This document shows positions 37,651 through 49,258 of a DNA stretch of 64,000 nt, piece by piece. Where the stretch lies: the NCBI RefSeq assembly GCF_014898815.1, contig NW_026515547.1, positions 186,001 to 250,000 of the forward strand, read 5' to 3'. Both the position numbers and the translations under genes were made by a program. Below the pieces are notes generated by a model. The model had not been told where the DNA came from and ran no database searches. It was given only the letters and a program-made list of their open reading frames with translations. This DNA is from Panonychus citri. Lineage: Eukaryota > Arthropoda > Arachnida > Trombidiformes > Tetranychidae. Positions within the stretch are counted from its first letter, which is position 1, and every line of letters starts with the position of its first letter.

Positions 37651-39562
37651 TCGTTGAAAATGTTGACCAAATAAAAAAAGGAAAAAGTACTCGATTCGCC
37701 ATACTGAAACAGGCCTAAGAATTAGTTTCAGATCATTCTCGACACTTGGGACTAAACGCGATCAATTTATTTAAAATGACGAAACTATGACCAGAGCAAT
37801 TTACATATTTTTTTACCAAAACGAATCTAATTTTCATTTTCATTTTCTGCAAACTTGCCATCGGTGAGAGAAAGTGACCTGAAGTTTCAATTTCGAACTG
37901 TATTTCCGCTAAAACTACTGATCGGACCATGAAAAATATATTTGGACTTCCTATTTGTGGCCCTAAAAAGTATCAATTTTTGACTAAAAAGTCACACAAC
38001 AACCAAATTCTGTTTAGCGATTAAATTGCTTTCATGATAGAATAATTGATTAACAATTAATTGAATCACAGACCAATTGTCCGTAATTATTTCAAGAGAT
38101 AATGTAACCATTTGATTAAGTTATTTATCTAATCGATAAGAGCCAAATATTTAGAATATGAAAAATATCTTATGATGTTTACTATCTACTCAGTAATAGA
38201 TTTTATCATGAATTTGCATCACCATGAACAATGGAATTTTTTATTATTATCGATATTTATTTCAAAAAGAACCGTAATTCTCTGCTTATCATCGTAATGA
38301 GAATTATTGCAATCAAATTGAGATTAAATCAAGTCTTTAATCTTGATTTTCAATGTCGATAGATCAAAACAATCAAAGTTTAGTTATTTTCGTTTACTTG
38401 CCAGTAAATTACTAATATGCTAATAGTATAAAAGCCTCGATGTTAACCTAGTATGAAATCATTCAAGTCTTAATCTTCCTTCAAACTAATTGAATAACTT
38501 TTAATTGTGTTTACATTAACCATCAAAACTTTAAAATTAATAAAAATGAAATTCTCCCTTGTCTTAATTAGTCTTTTCTGTATCTCTGCAATCAATGCTG
38601 GTGTACCAAGGGGTAAGTTAACCTCAATCTTGGTTTTAATTATCAACGATTGCCTTTCTGTTATTAAATTAACCTAACAACAAACTTTTTGTTTTCTTTT
38701 TAAAATAATTAATTATTACTCATTACATCTACCAGGACCTAGTACATTTGACAGATTGCTCTTGAAGCTCGTTGATGCCGTTGTTAAGGACTGGGAGAAG
38801 ACGATTCCTAATTGGGATGGATCCGCTTCACTCGAGAAAAACATTCTAACTGTTCTTGACACACCATTGGAAACAGCTACTGTACCTGATTGGAATCCCC
38901 TTGCAACTAGTAAGGATAATCTTGTTTACATTTTAGAGTCGAAAATCCGAAAACTCAATCTTCCCGGTTGCGATGCTACCAAGTCCATTGTCGACAATCT
39001 CAATTGTACTGTAACTGCTTTCTTGGACTCACTTCCATTTCCATGTAAGTATCAATTGATATTCACAAACCAAAGGGTAGAAATGAAAAGTTTTATTCAA
39101 ACTTTACTATATTAACTTTATTATTAATACTTTTAATTATCAATAGATTGGATCCCAAAGAAAATTCGCATGAATCTCCTTCAAGATCTTTACGATGTTC
39201 TCAAAAAGATCCAATCTCCAGGATTCGATGTGAATAACTCGGTTGACGAAAATATTGTTGCCTTGGTCGACGATTTACTCAACAATCTCAATGGATTAGA
39301 TCCAAAGGCTTCATTGGAAGAAGTTGTCAATGCTTTCGTTAAAAAGAACATCAATCAAATCAAATTCCCAGGATTCAATCCATCGAATACTCTTGATCAA
39401 AATATTGCCGATATTCTCGTGGCCTTTTTACCTTTCTAATTTATTATTATTAGTACTTCATATGATTAATTACGATTTCCAATTGATTGATTTCTGAATA
39501 ATCAGTGAACGCTCATTAATAATTATGATCCAATTTCAATAAATATTTAATTATGCAAACTT
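37650..39562. repeat. right arm of the ~1.9-kb inverted segmental duplication
   Basis: Plus-strand copy of the unit at 17868-19825, including promoter, all exons and introns, and the 3' flank to the shared run ending tatgcaaactt. Confidence 0.85.
38546..39439 (+). CDS. unrecognised small secreted repeat protein, copy B
   Basis: Same three-exon structure as copy A: 38546-38612, 38736-39044, 39147-39439 (222 aa; one codon shorter at the start of exon 3). Signal peptide MKFSLVLISLFCISAINA, then two halves, each a helix plus three ~26-residue repeats. Differences from copy A are few (for example Asp18 to Asn, Asp100 to Gly, Ala to Val in the second helix, Asp to Asn in VDNS, GIH to IR), so the duplication is recent or kept alike by gene conversion. 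Both copies are open and have intact splice sites, so both can be functional. A TATA-like tataaaagcc lies at about 38428, roughly 118 nt before the ATG. Confidence 0.85.
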
Positions 39563-40038
39563 TTGAAACTAAATCAGCAAGTGCTTAATACCTTCTAATA
39601 ATATGAATATTATCAACAACGAGAAAAATGATTAGCTGAATAAATTAGATCAGAATTGAAACACCAGTGGTTGTTTACTGTAATTTGGAGTCTCGTCTAT
39701 GTACATTCAACAACCAGAAACCGGTGTGTAAATTGTGATGACAACAAAGAGGAAAGAGAAAGTTGTAATTAAAGATCTTTAGTTTAATTATATTACCTAA
39801 TGAATTTTCTCTACTCGTTTTCCTTTCTCTTCAGATAAATTACCTGAGTCTAATAACAACTTTCTAAACAATCGTGATAATCGCAGCGAGTTTTGATCTT
39901 TTTTACTTATGTACACTCTATCTATCTAGATTATCAACTAATCTCTTCATTTTTTGGACCCATAATCAAGTCAAAGTCTATTTTCTCTCTCTCCCTTGGT
40001 CGTTTCTTTTTCCAATCGAAAGCTTTACTATCTAGCAA
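39563..40038. other. intergenic; related to the interior of the 58071 MITE
   Basis: Holds the fucosyltransferase 5' flank. A stretch around 39727-39775 (aattgtgatgacaac, then GA-rich) resembles the inside of the MITE at 58071-58245, and a tgtttactgtaatttggagt piece nearby recalls its end. It is probably a decayed relative. Confidence 0.45.
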
Positions 40039-41274
40039 ATGGATGAAGTTCAATTACTATTCAATAAACGAATTAATCAGTTAAACCGGAATTCACATTC
40101 ATCACAAAGACGTAAAAAATTGATTCTGGTTTTCATCGGTCTCCTCTTTTGTTGCTATTATACCTATTTTTATATCAATCTATCTTCTCTATCAACCCAA
40201 GTCTCATTATCATTTCCAGCATTCGTTTATCCTAGTTCTCCAGCGGTTATCATCCTATGGACAGCTCCTTACGACTCATGGCAGGGATCAACCGATGTAC
40301 CTTTAGATTGTGATTGTATTGTCACTCAAAATCGAAGTCTCTTGGCTCAAGCAAAAGCTGTAATTTTCTATTGGCGACGTACTAATCTCACGGATTTGCC
40401 TAAATATAAATTTCAAGGTCAAACGTGGATCTTGCATCATCTAGAGTCTCCAGTTAACACACATAGACTATCTGAATTAACCGCTTTCTCTAATTACATT
40501 GATTGTTGGTCCAGTTATCGAGTTGATTCAGACTTTCCAACACCATATGGATTTATTTTACCAAAGGATGAATCTTTTGAATCAGACAAAATTAATGTTA
40601 CCTTTTCACAGAAAAGTCGTAACGTGGCCTGGATGGTTTCACGTTGTAGGGCCGAATCGGGAAGAGATGAATATGTCAAAGAGTTAGCTCGTTACATCGA
40701 TGTTGACATTTATGGTGAATGTGGTCCATTTAAATGTCCACGTTCCGAGGGATCACATTGTTACGAATATTTTGAGAAAAAGTATCGATACTACTTGTCC
40801 TTCGAGAATTCAATCTGTACCGATTATTATACTGAGAAGATAATCAACCTTCTTAATTATACAATCATTCCGATTGTTCTCGGTGGAGCCAATTATTCAT
40901 CAGTTTTACCAAATCATTCGTATATCGATGCGCTTTCATTTAAATCACCTCGAGACTTGGCAATGTTATTACGAAGTCTATCAAACGACGAGAAAAGATA
41001 CAATTCCTATTTCGAGTGGAAATCTCGATTCACGGTTAAAGCTAACGATTATCGAACACTTTCCTGCCAAATATGCTCCAAATTGAAACAATCAACCCAA
41101 AGTAGATTTTCATTTTCATCATCAACCAAAGATCACAATCAATTAAGACGATCAAATGTATTATGTAATCATCTAGATAAAGATTTTGTTAGTTGGTGGT
41201 ACAATGAAGGATCATGTGTATCATGGACTCCGATAAATCAATTGATATCCTGGTCATTGGACAGTTCAATCTGA
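40039..41274 (+). CDS. alpha-(1,3)-fucosyltransferase, GT10 family
   Basis: Golgi type II membrane enzyme moving fucose from GDP-fucose to GlcNAc (core or antennal alpha-1,3 linkage). Intronless, 411 aa. Short cytoplasmic N-terminus with basic QRRKKL, a membrane anchor at about residues 29-46, a Ser-rich stem, then the catalytic part with the GT10 donor-binding block YYLSFENSICTDYYTEKIIN at about residues 250-270, preceded by CRAESGRDEYVKELARYI and VDIYGECG. Several N-x-S/T sequons and a set of Cys in the C-terminal part (CQICSKL, LCNHL, GSCVSW). AATAAA at about 41496. Length is usual for the family. Acceptor specificity cannot be told. Confidence 0.93.
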   Translation: MDEVQLLFNKRINQLNRNSHSSQRRKKLILVFIGLLFCCYYTYFYINLSSLSTQVSLSFPAFVYPSSPAVIILWTAPYDSWQGSTDVPLDCDCIVTQNRSLLAQAKAVIFYWRRTNLTDLPKYKFQGQTWILHHLESPVNTHRLSELTAFSNYIDCWSSYRVDSDFPTPYGFILPKDESFESDKINVTFSQKSRNVAWMVSRCRAESGRDEYVKELARYIDVDIYGECGPFKCPRSEGSHCYEYFEKKYRYYLSFENSICTDYYTEKIINLLNYTIIPIVLGGANYSSVLPNHSYIDALSFKSPRDLAMLLRSLSNDEKRYNSYFEWKSRFTVKANDYRTLSCQICSKLKQSTQSRFSFSSSTKDHNQLRRSNVLCNHLDKDFVSWWYNEGSCVSWTPINQLISWSLDSSI

Positions 41275-41610
41275 TTTTGAATTGACATAGAAAAAGATTT
41301 TCACTTAAAAATCAAAATCTATCTACAACTTATTATTATTATCCCAGCTTTTCTCAAATCACTAACTTTCTCATTAAGAAGACAATTAAAAAATGGTTGC
41401 AAATCACAATTTAACCTTTTCTAATTTTTATAAGCTATTCGAAATAATAGTAAACATGGTTCATATTTTTTTCCATATTATGAAACAATAAAAACAATTT
41501 TTTTCGTTTATGAATTTTGAGCGAATTTTTATTTAATTCATCTTCATGTTAATATTGAAGCAGCACAAATTAACAAATCAACAAATTATTTTAACAATTA
41601 TCTGATATAT

Positions 41611-41868
41611 TGTAACAACTTTCTAGTTGAAACTTAAAACTGAAACTGATTAAGGTTAAGAATGAAGATAATCTTTATTAGTAAAGAGGCTTAAAGTAAA
41701 AAGTGCAACTGCACTCGAGGATTAACAAGATTATATTGCCTCTCGGGTCATAAACTAAGCTCCTTTTATCCTCCGGCGGGAGTTCTCGTAGGGTCAAAGT
41801 TGTTGTTTAACTCACAAAGAGCTTTGATTGGTTAAAATTTAGGGTTGGTCAGTATAAGAAGCGTGACA
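41611..41868 (-). mobile_element. possible solo LTR
   Basis: On the minus strand the interval starts TGTCACGC and ends GTTGTTACA, with a TATA-like ggataaaagg at about 41764 followed 90 nt later by AATAAA (41674-41679). That promoter-then-polyA layout is typical of an LTR. No target-site duplication is clear and no primer-binding site follows. It could instead contain the promoter of the neighbouring gene at 41969. Confidence 0.3.
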
Positions 41869-41968
41869 TTTTCCACCACTTCATCATTATTCACTCCGTG
41901 AAATTGTAGACAGTTTTCTTAATTTCCTATTGTCCAAGTTTCTTTGTTTATTCACATCAACTTCAATC

Positions 41969-42522
41969 ATGACTCGTCATCAAATTAGTACTGGTGTTGT
42001 CAATTCTAGACCAACACCTCCAATTGCTGTTAAGTGTCCTCGTAAGGATTTTGCCCATTTGTGTTCAGTTTCACCTGAACAAAATAAACGTCCCCGCTTG
42101 ACCACCAATATTGAACCAATACCTGATTCACCTGTTAAAGAAACTGCTCAAGGTGCTGATGGGGAATATGAAATTAGTGGTATTGTTCGGTCAGAACGAA
42201 TTAGGGTCAATGGGAAAATGTAAGCGTGGTTAGCTGGAAAGACACGCTCAGTTTAAATGCTGATATCACCAATGTCGAATCCGAAACTTTAACAAAAGGT
42301 CCTTATGGTTTAACAGCAGCTGATCGTAAGTTATTATGGTCTTCTTGCTTGACAATTGATCCTGAACGTGATCCCAATAAATATTACTGTCAATATTGTG
42401 ACAGTCCTTTCAAACGTAAAGATAATGGTACTCGCCACGAGAAGGATCGATGTAAGTTCCCAGGAGCTCCCAATCATAAGTGTATTGCTTCTTTCATAGT
42501 GGACAATAAGACAGTAAGATGA
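41969..42522 (+). CDS. C2HC zinc-finger protein with a candidate 32-nt intron, probably truncated
   Basis: Exon 41969-42219 and exon 42252-42522 join in phase across a GTAAGC...CTCAG interval of only 32 nt, giving 173 codons. Without splicing the frame stops at 42221-42223. The N-terminal half is basic and Pro-rich (SPEQNKRPRL). The C-terminal half has a finger, YYCQYCDSPFKRKDNGTRHE then KDRC, i.e. C-x2-C-x12-H-x4-C. The last codons contain a consensus donor (acagtaag at 42512-42519), and the duplicated flamingo segment begins just there, so the gene may have lost its downstream exons; the TGA comes from the junction. A TATA-like agtataagaag lies about 120 nt upstream. A similar finger occurs in the decayed minus-strand gene near 57000. 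Confidence 0.55.
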
Positions 42523-42525
42523 TGT

Positions 42526-43548
42526 CGTTGAAACAGATGAATCATATCACCATCTCTATCATCATCATCAACAACAACCATCTCCATCAGGCTCTGGTCG
42601 GAGTGTCAATTTACAAGAAGATGTAAATATAACCACTAATCCTTATGGATATCTTCCCGAACGAAACACTTCACAGCTCAAGATGCCATAGTATCATCAT
42701 CTCCTCGAGGAGTGACCAACACATCGCCAATTCAAAAATCTCAATCATCTTCTTCATCATCTTTATCCCATCGAAGCCAATAATCAGTTACTCATATTAT
42801 CAATGAGTCTCGATGAATGAAAAATAATCAGCTGGAAGTACAAAGATCTTAACAAACCAACTACATTAAATGTCACAATTTACTAGATTAACTATTTTTT
42901 TCTCTTCTCTAACATTTACCTCAACACAATCAACGACAATTAATGGTCCACAGTCTTTAATTAGCAATATCTTTATTATAATAGCAGCAAATATTGAAAC
43001 AACATCAGATCAACAAATTATCTTAACTTTAATTGCCTTGTAATAGTTGTAACTTTAACTATTTACACAATTAACTTGACCAAAAGTATTTATTCAACTA
43101 TTAGATTATTAGTATTATATAAATTAGTGCTCACTGATATTAATAATGATAATTGGTATTTCATTTTCACAATTAACGATTAATCAATTCACTTTCACAA
43201 TTCATATCAACATTATTTTCACTCCTCATTTCATATGTGCAACTTTAATCATCATTTACTTATAATTTGTGTATTATAATTTTCTTGTCATCTCTCATTT
43301 TGTAACAATTAATTTAATTGCCATCAAATTTAAATTGTAAATTTGGTTTAATAATTTTCCAACAATCAGTGATTATTTATTACATTCACTGAGCTTTTCT
43401 CTCAATCATAACTTTTGTACAAAAACAAAACATGAAACTTTTTTCCTTCTCATCTCAATTAACAAGTTAATCAATCAACTTGATTATATTCCTACTACTA
43501 TTTATTGTTTTCTACTCAATAAACTAATTGAATTTAAAATCATCAATA
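42526..43548 (+). pseudogene. duplicated flamingo 3' end
   Basis: Plus-strand copy of the last flamingo codons (VVETDESYHHLYHH... to SLSHRSQ stop at about 42783) and about 760 bp of 3' flank, corresponding to 23648-22610. A 13-bp deletion between two ctca tetranucleotides (near 42678) breaks the frame, and a CAT codon has been gained in the His run. No promoter or membrane domain is present, so it is not a functional gene. Confidence 0.9.
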
Positions 43549-44248
43549 GATTATTAATTTGATTTTTGATAAAATGATGATCAGTTTGGTTTTTTAACCA
43601 ACGATCGAAGATAATTATAAATAATTCCGTTTAAATCGCATTAATCTCAATAACAATTAATCTTAAGTAAATTTTCAAGTGATACGAATTTAGATTAATC
43701 TTTGTATTCTAGTTGATTGTTGTTGTTGAATTATCACTATAATCATAATTCAATTCGTTCATTTGAATTGATTTTGATAGTGAGCATCATGGCCAATTTT
43801 TAGTTTAATCCATTACGAGTAAATTGTTGAGGTGAAATGAACTGTTCACACCAATTAAGAATCAGAAATGAGCTCGAAAGTAAACTTTTACCATTTATAA
43901 GCAATTTAAGTAGGAAGAAAAGAGAATCGAAATCGAAAACGCTTCTGTTTTTAAATTGAAGAAATCAGTTAATTGTTAAGAGTGAATTAGGTATGATTAC
44001 AAGTGAAACATGATTTCTACAGAGATTATCAGTATTTAAACAATCAAATTATGATGATAATGATGATGACAATTAGACTTACTTGTCAAGTGATTATCAC
44101 TTTTTATCAGTCAATGTCTTTGGTTTGAAGAAACCTCATTTATATGATTGTGTATTAAGGTGACACGTAAGATTTTTTCAATCGTTTATTTTAAATTGTT
44201 TTGGTTTTTAATTATCCATTTTTACAGTTAATTAACTGAGGAAAAACA
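43549..44248. other. intergenic
   Basis: AT-rich; nothing recognised apart from the 5' flank of the MFS gene. Confidence 0.4.
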
Positions 44249-45923
44249 ATGAATCTGAGAAATTATCTCGATAAAAATGGATACAAGTTGATTAAAAGTA
44301 TTTTCTGTTTCCTCACCTTCATGGGATTAGGAGGAGTTTGTACTCTCCTTGGCTCATCTCTACTCGACATTCAGATCAGAATTCAACAGAGCTTTGTTAC
44401 GACCTCAAAGTTGATCCCAGTTCGTTCAATTGGTTATATCACGGGAGGATTATTTTGTAAGTTTCAAGATATATATCGAAATGTTCATTGTGTTTATCTA
44501 ATAATATTTTTCTGTGGTTAAGCTGCTTTTCTGGGAAAATTCACCAATATCAACGTAATCATGGCCATCACCAATTTCACCGGTGGATTTTTCCTGATCC
44601 TTGCTCCTTGGTTCACATCCATTTATACTGTCGCTGGTTTCATTTATCTTTCCGGTATTTCTCAAGGACTTTTCGATATATGTAAGATATTAATTGATTA
44701 TCTCTCTCTACGACAAAAACAACACAATCACGTTTTCCAAAGGTTAAACTAAGAATCTTTATTCAACTATCTCCAAATCATGTTGATTAAAATCATTCCC
44801 GATTCTCTCTCTCTCTCTTACAACAGATAGTAATGTTTACATAATCAGAATTTGGGATAAAGATGCGACCAACTATCTTCAAGTTCATCACATGTTTTTC
44901 GGTGTTGGAGCTTTAATTGTACCGTTAATCACTCGGCCGTTTCTATTACCATATGAACGAGAAGATGATATCGATAACTTGAAAGAAAACACAACTCAGG
45001 CTTTTTCATCATTACCCTTTGGTGGTTACAAACCAGACGATGTTATGATTGAATATCCATATCTGATTACTGGTCTATTCTTATGCATCATATCAATTGG
45101 TTATGTTGTTTTCTATTTTAAAGATAAACGATTGGAATCTCATGTTACTCCCAAAAACGAAAACGAACCTGAAACAAGTTCAAACGATCCAATGAAATCT
45201 GATCAATCATCTTATCATAATGAGAAACCTTGGAAAAAGTATGTTGCTATTATACCGATGATGCTTATTGCAAATATCTCATTCGGATTTACCACAACCG
45301 TAGGTGAGTATCGATTCATATTAATAATAGTGATTGATAACTTGTTCTGATATAATATTTTTCGGATATTTGATATTTTGATTGATTCGATAAAAAAAAA
45401 TCTCTTAGGATCACTTGGACCTGCGTTCGCGGTAAAATCTGACCTAAGGATGAGTAAATCAACCGCCGCATTATTGGTGACCGTTTTTTGGACTATGTTT
45501 TGTTTTTATCGAATTATTTTTATTCCATTAACACTCTATTTTAATCAGCGGCGATTAATGTTAATCAATTTACTTTTAATTCTCGTCTCTGTGGGATTAA
45601 TGGTTCCACAAGCTGCTTATAATCAATATTTTACCTGGTCATCATTTGTGCTACTTGGAATTGGCTATTCACCAACATTTTCTGTATCATTTGCATTATT
45701 ACAAAAATATTTTCCAATCTCTGGTAGATTGGCTTCATTCATCTTCATGAATGGTTGTATCGGTGAATCAATTCACCCCTGGTTAGTAGCTAAATTCATG
45801 GAGGGTTTTCCTCAATTTTTTGTATACTACCTTTCAGGTATGTGTGTTTTTTATGTTATACTTAACTTTTTTCTACCTCATCTTTGTAATAAGCTTTTTA
45901 ATAATCCAAATAATATAAATTAA
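44249..45923 (+). CDS. NaGLT1/MFSD4-like major facilitator transporter, copy 1
   Basis: Exons 44249-44456, 44523-44681, 44827-45303, 45409-45923 (GT-AG, phases agree, 452 aa). About 12 hydrophobic segments with a hydrophilic central loop (KDKRLESHVTPKNENEPETS). The first membrane hairpin LGGVCTLLGSSLLDIQIRI and the following RSIGYITGGL are typical of the sodium-dependent glucose transporter 1 / MFSD4 group. The C-terminal half has LLQKYFP and NGCIGESIHPW. Substrate unknown; glucose or another small organic solute is the family expectation. Exon sizes 208 and 159 are identical to those of the minus-strand copy at 50804, and protein similarity is clear along the whole length, so the two are inverted paralogs either side of an SLC17 gene. 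Confidence 0.85.
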
Positions 45924-46569
45924 TCAATTTTTATAAACGTTTAATACAATTTGTCAGCTAATTACACTCGACATAGATAAAGAGAGAGAGAGATAAAACT
46001 TTCTTTGTATCAACTAGAAGCTACTGGTTGTTGATTACTTTGAGTATAAAGATGAGATAATGAATTTAATTAAGTAATTACTACTTCTCCATCATTATCC
46101 AACAACCAGCACTGCACTTTTGGTGACGATAAATAAGTTTCCCTTGCCATTCAATGCGTAAATTATTCACGTGTAAGTCTAATTGTATGTTACAATTGTA
46201 ATTGTGAAAGGAGATCTATTCAATAGTAAATTTAATGAAGTTTTCTGATCAGAAAAATTATTTTAAATAAAATTTTGTTTTTTTCCCATTCTAATTTTAT
46301 CCATCAACTAATGAAAAATTGAAATTGACACTTTTGATATAAATTTACATTATTTCGTTACATTAATCTTAATTGATTCCCGTTGAGCTATTTTATTATA
46401 TTATTAATATTCTGGGTGAGCCAAACTTGGATTATTTTCCTCTTCCATGATTTATTATATATTAATAATTTCTCAAATGCTTAAAATATTGAATATCATG
46501 TATCTATTATTTGATATCCATGTAAGTTTATTGATCAGTTGAAAGTTTATTACTGGATTACAGTTTGGT
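45924..46569. other. intergenic between convergent genes
   Basis: Holds the 3' ends of copy 1 and of the SLC17 gene (tttatt at about 46529, i.e. AATAAA on the minus strand). The stretch 45998-46190 resembles 48716-48895 in the same orientation (shared aactggttgtt/actggttgttgattacttt and ttactact blocks), a direct repeat flanking the SLC17 gene. Confidence 0.5.
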
Positions 46570-48444
46570 TTAAGCGACTGATGTTTGTCGGCTGAAAACG
46601 GGATGAACACGAACCTTGTGATGTTTGTGCTTCTTATGAGTTTCGAAGACAGTTGCTAGATTATCGGTTGATCTTGAAGGAGCAATTCCCCAGGGTTCTG
46701 GGTCAGTATTAGCAAATATTATGAATACTAACCCTCCGAAGATCATGGCACCAGCACCAATGAAAAATACTATCGTCCAAGCTTGATTGCTCGGTAACTA
46801 TGAAAAACAAAGAAAAAATTGAATATTTTCAGAATAATTTATGATATTAAGCGAATCATTAAATCAGATACTAACTCCACTATCAAGTAAACCTCCAATG
46901 ATCAAGGGTGAAATGAATCCCGCTGCCGCTCCAATGGTATTACAAATGCCAAAAACACTTCCAGCTAAATCAGGGGCTACTTCGGAAACTATTGGCCAAT
47001 CACCAGCTGATTGAAATCCCATGAAAAACACCGATACAATTAAAAGAACTTTGATCACAGTTACATCTTTCCCAACGAAAGGGATTGAAGCCAGAGCGAT
47101 AGCCGGAAGGAAAACCGCTAAAATGGTGTAAAAATATTGATTTTTAGAATTTCGATTGTACCTTTCAATTCGTGAACTTACTAATACTTTCAGCGATTTT
47201 TCGAGCCACTGTCCTGGACACGTAACCTTTGCTAATAAGATACTTGAAAAAAGGTCCAGTCACCAGATTGGAAAAACCGAGTGCGATATAAATTAACGAG
47301 TTGAATGTACCGTTACTGGAAAGATCCATTCCAAGTTGAGACTCAAGATATGCAGGGATTTTCGTGTTTATCACCATGTAACCAATCGCAAGACAACCTT
47401 TCACAGTGATAATTGACCAGATTTTGACTGAACTTAAAATCGATAACCAGGGAACTTTCATCTGAAAAATGAATCCAAACGAGTGAAGTTTCCAAATTGG
47501 CATTTAAATTACATTTTCTAACCTTGATTTGACCAATGTTTGAATTAGCACTATTAATATAATCCTTTTCATATTCTGATATAAATGGATGATTATCAGG
47601 TGTTGGTGTTACTGTTGCAAACCACAATACAGGGATGATCATATTAATTACCGCCATCGAGTAAAAGACCATTGGCCATCCTCCCCATTGAACTTGATTA
47701 CAAAGCCAAGCGGTGAATGGCATAGCCGCAGCAGTACCAATGTTACAACCAAAGTTAAGTAAACAAATCGGTAAAACAACCTCGTCCGGAGGGAACCATT
47801 TACTGGCTAAAACTAATATTAACGCGATTGTTGGTGCATGAAATATACCAATAATTATCCGAGCGATTGAGATATAAATGACACCGGCACGAGCTGCCAT
47901 TGGAATAAGTGCCGTTAAAACTGACACAATAACGGTGCTAATAATATTCATACGAACAACATCAAATTTATCAGCTAAAACTCCGGTTATTATTTGAAAT
48001 GCTGCATAACCATAGAAATAGGCCCCAAGAACGACACCCTCTTGACTTGCAGTCCAGTGAAACTAAATGAAAACAAATTCGTAATAAAATCAAATTGATT
48101 AACACGTACAACTAATTACATAATTTTCACCAATATTGGTGAATATTCACCTTTTCGGTTAGCGGTTTAATAACCACAGAATCATTTCCACCATTGAGAG
48201 ATGTTAACAACGAACTTCCATTGATTGATTCCGTCACCTCATCATAAGTCATTGAAACGATTGCAACAGTTAGACAATTTCGAACGGCAAACATAATGGC
48301 CATTGTTATCGAAGAGACAAAAGCGATATAATATCGAATGGGAAAACATGGCTTCGAATTGTTATCATTATTTGATTCATGGATAGGATGAAGAGTTGGG
48401 GTAACTTTAATTTCATAATTAGATCGCTGACTATTAAATGACAT
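46570..48444 (-). CDS. SLC17 family anion transporter (sialin / Na-phosphate cotransporter-like)
   Basis: Exons 48444-48151, 48062-47523, 47461-47182, 47117-46876, 46797-46570 (phases agree, 527 aa). MFS fold with first membrane helix at residues 34-54 and MFAVRNCLTVAIVSMTYDEV, a glycosylatable loop (SINGSS), then WTASQEGVVLGAYFYGYAAF and the GGWPMVFY motif, LVLASKWFPPDE, and GDWPIVSEVAPDLAGSVFGI in the second half. These are SLC17 landmarks. The C-terminal tail is His/Lys-rich (HKKHKHHKV). Members carry phosphate, sialic acid, glutamate or other organic anions; the substrate cannot be assigned here. Flanked on both sides by NaGLT1-like genes. Confidence 0.92.
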
Positions 48445-48838
48445 TATTTTCTTGTATATTTGATTAACTTAATAGGAATCAACCAACTAAGATGAATGAA
48501 GATGAAGGAAACAAGTTAAATTTATATATAGAAAGTGTCAATTTATTTATTAGTTGATCAGAAAAAATCAGAATTGGGAACAACAAACAAACATTTTCAT
48601 AATTTAATCCAAATAATATAAATGAATAGATTTTCACAAACTTTTGTTATAATTTGATTAATATTTACACTTGACATTATAAGAAAACAAGATAAATATA
48701 TTACCTAGTTTCTTTTAATCAACTAGTAACAACTGGTTGTTAATTACTTTGATAACAAATTAAAAGTTAATTACTACTCGTTCATCTTAACAACTCACAA
48801 CAAAAGTGAACAACTATCAATTTTAGTGACGATTAATA

Positions 48839-48864
48839 ATTGAATGACAAGGCTGTCATTCAAT
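48839..48864. repeat. 11-bp stem hairpin
   Basis: attgaatgaca, a 4-nt loop aggc, then the exact reverse complement. It lies in the intergenic repeat upstream of the SLC17 gene. Confidence 0.7.
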
Positions 48865-49258
48865 GAGTAAATTATCATCGTCAGTCTAATTGTGCAAAAC
48901 TTTCTAGTGATAGTAAATGTTAATTCAGTTACACGTGTTAACTAATTGATTCATAATATGAGTGTTTCACCAAATGTTTTAATGTTAAAATGAGTTCGAT
49001 TTCATTGATCAATAAACTTCCATGTATTTCCAATAGATATTATTTAATATTGTCAAGAGAATCAATCATTTCTCTTCCCTTAATTACTTGCAATCGTAAT
49101 CAATTTAATATTAAATAGTGAAAACATAATTTTTAGCATTTGATAAGTGATCAATTTTATTAATAGTAAGTACAAAACGCAAATAATACAATATTGGCAC
49201 AATATTATTCTACGAACTTGATTGTACAAAAATCTTTATTAGTTAAGCTTTAAGGCTT

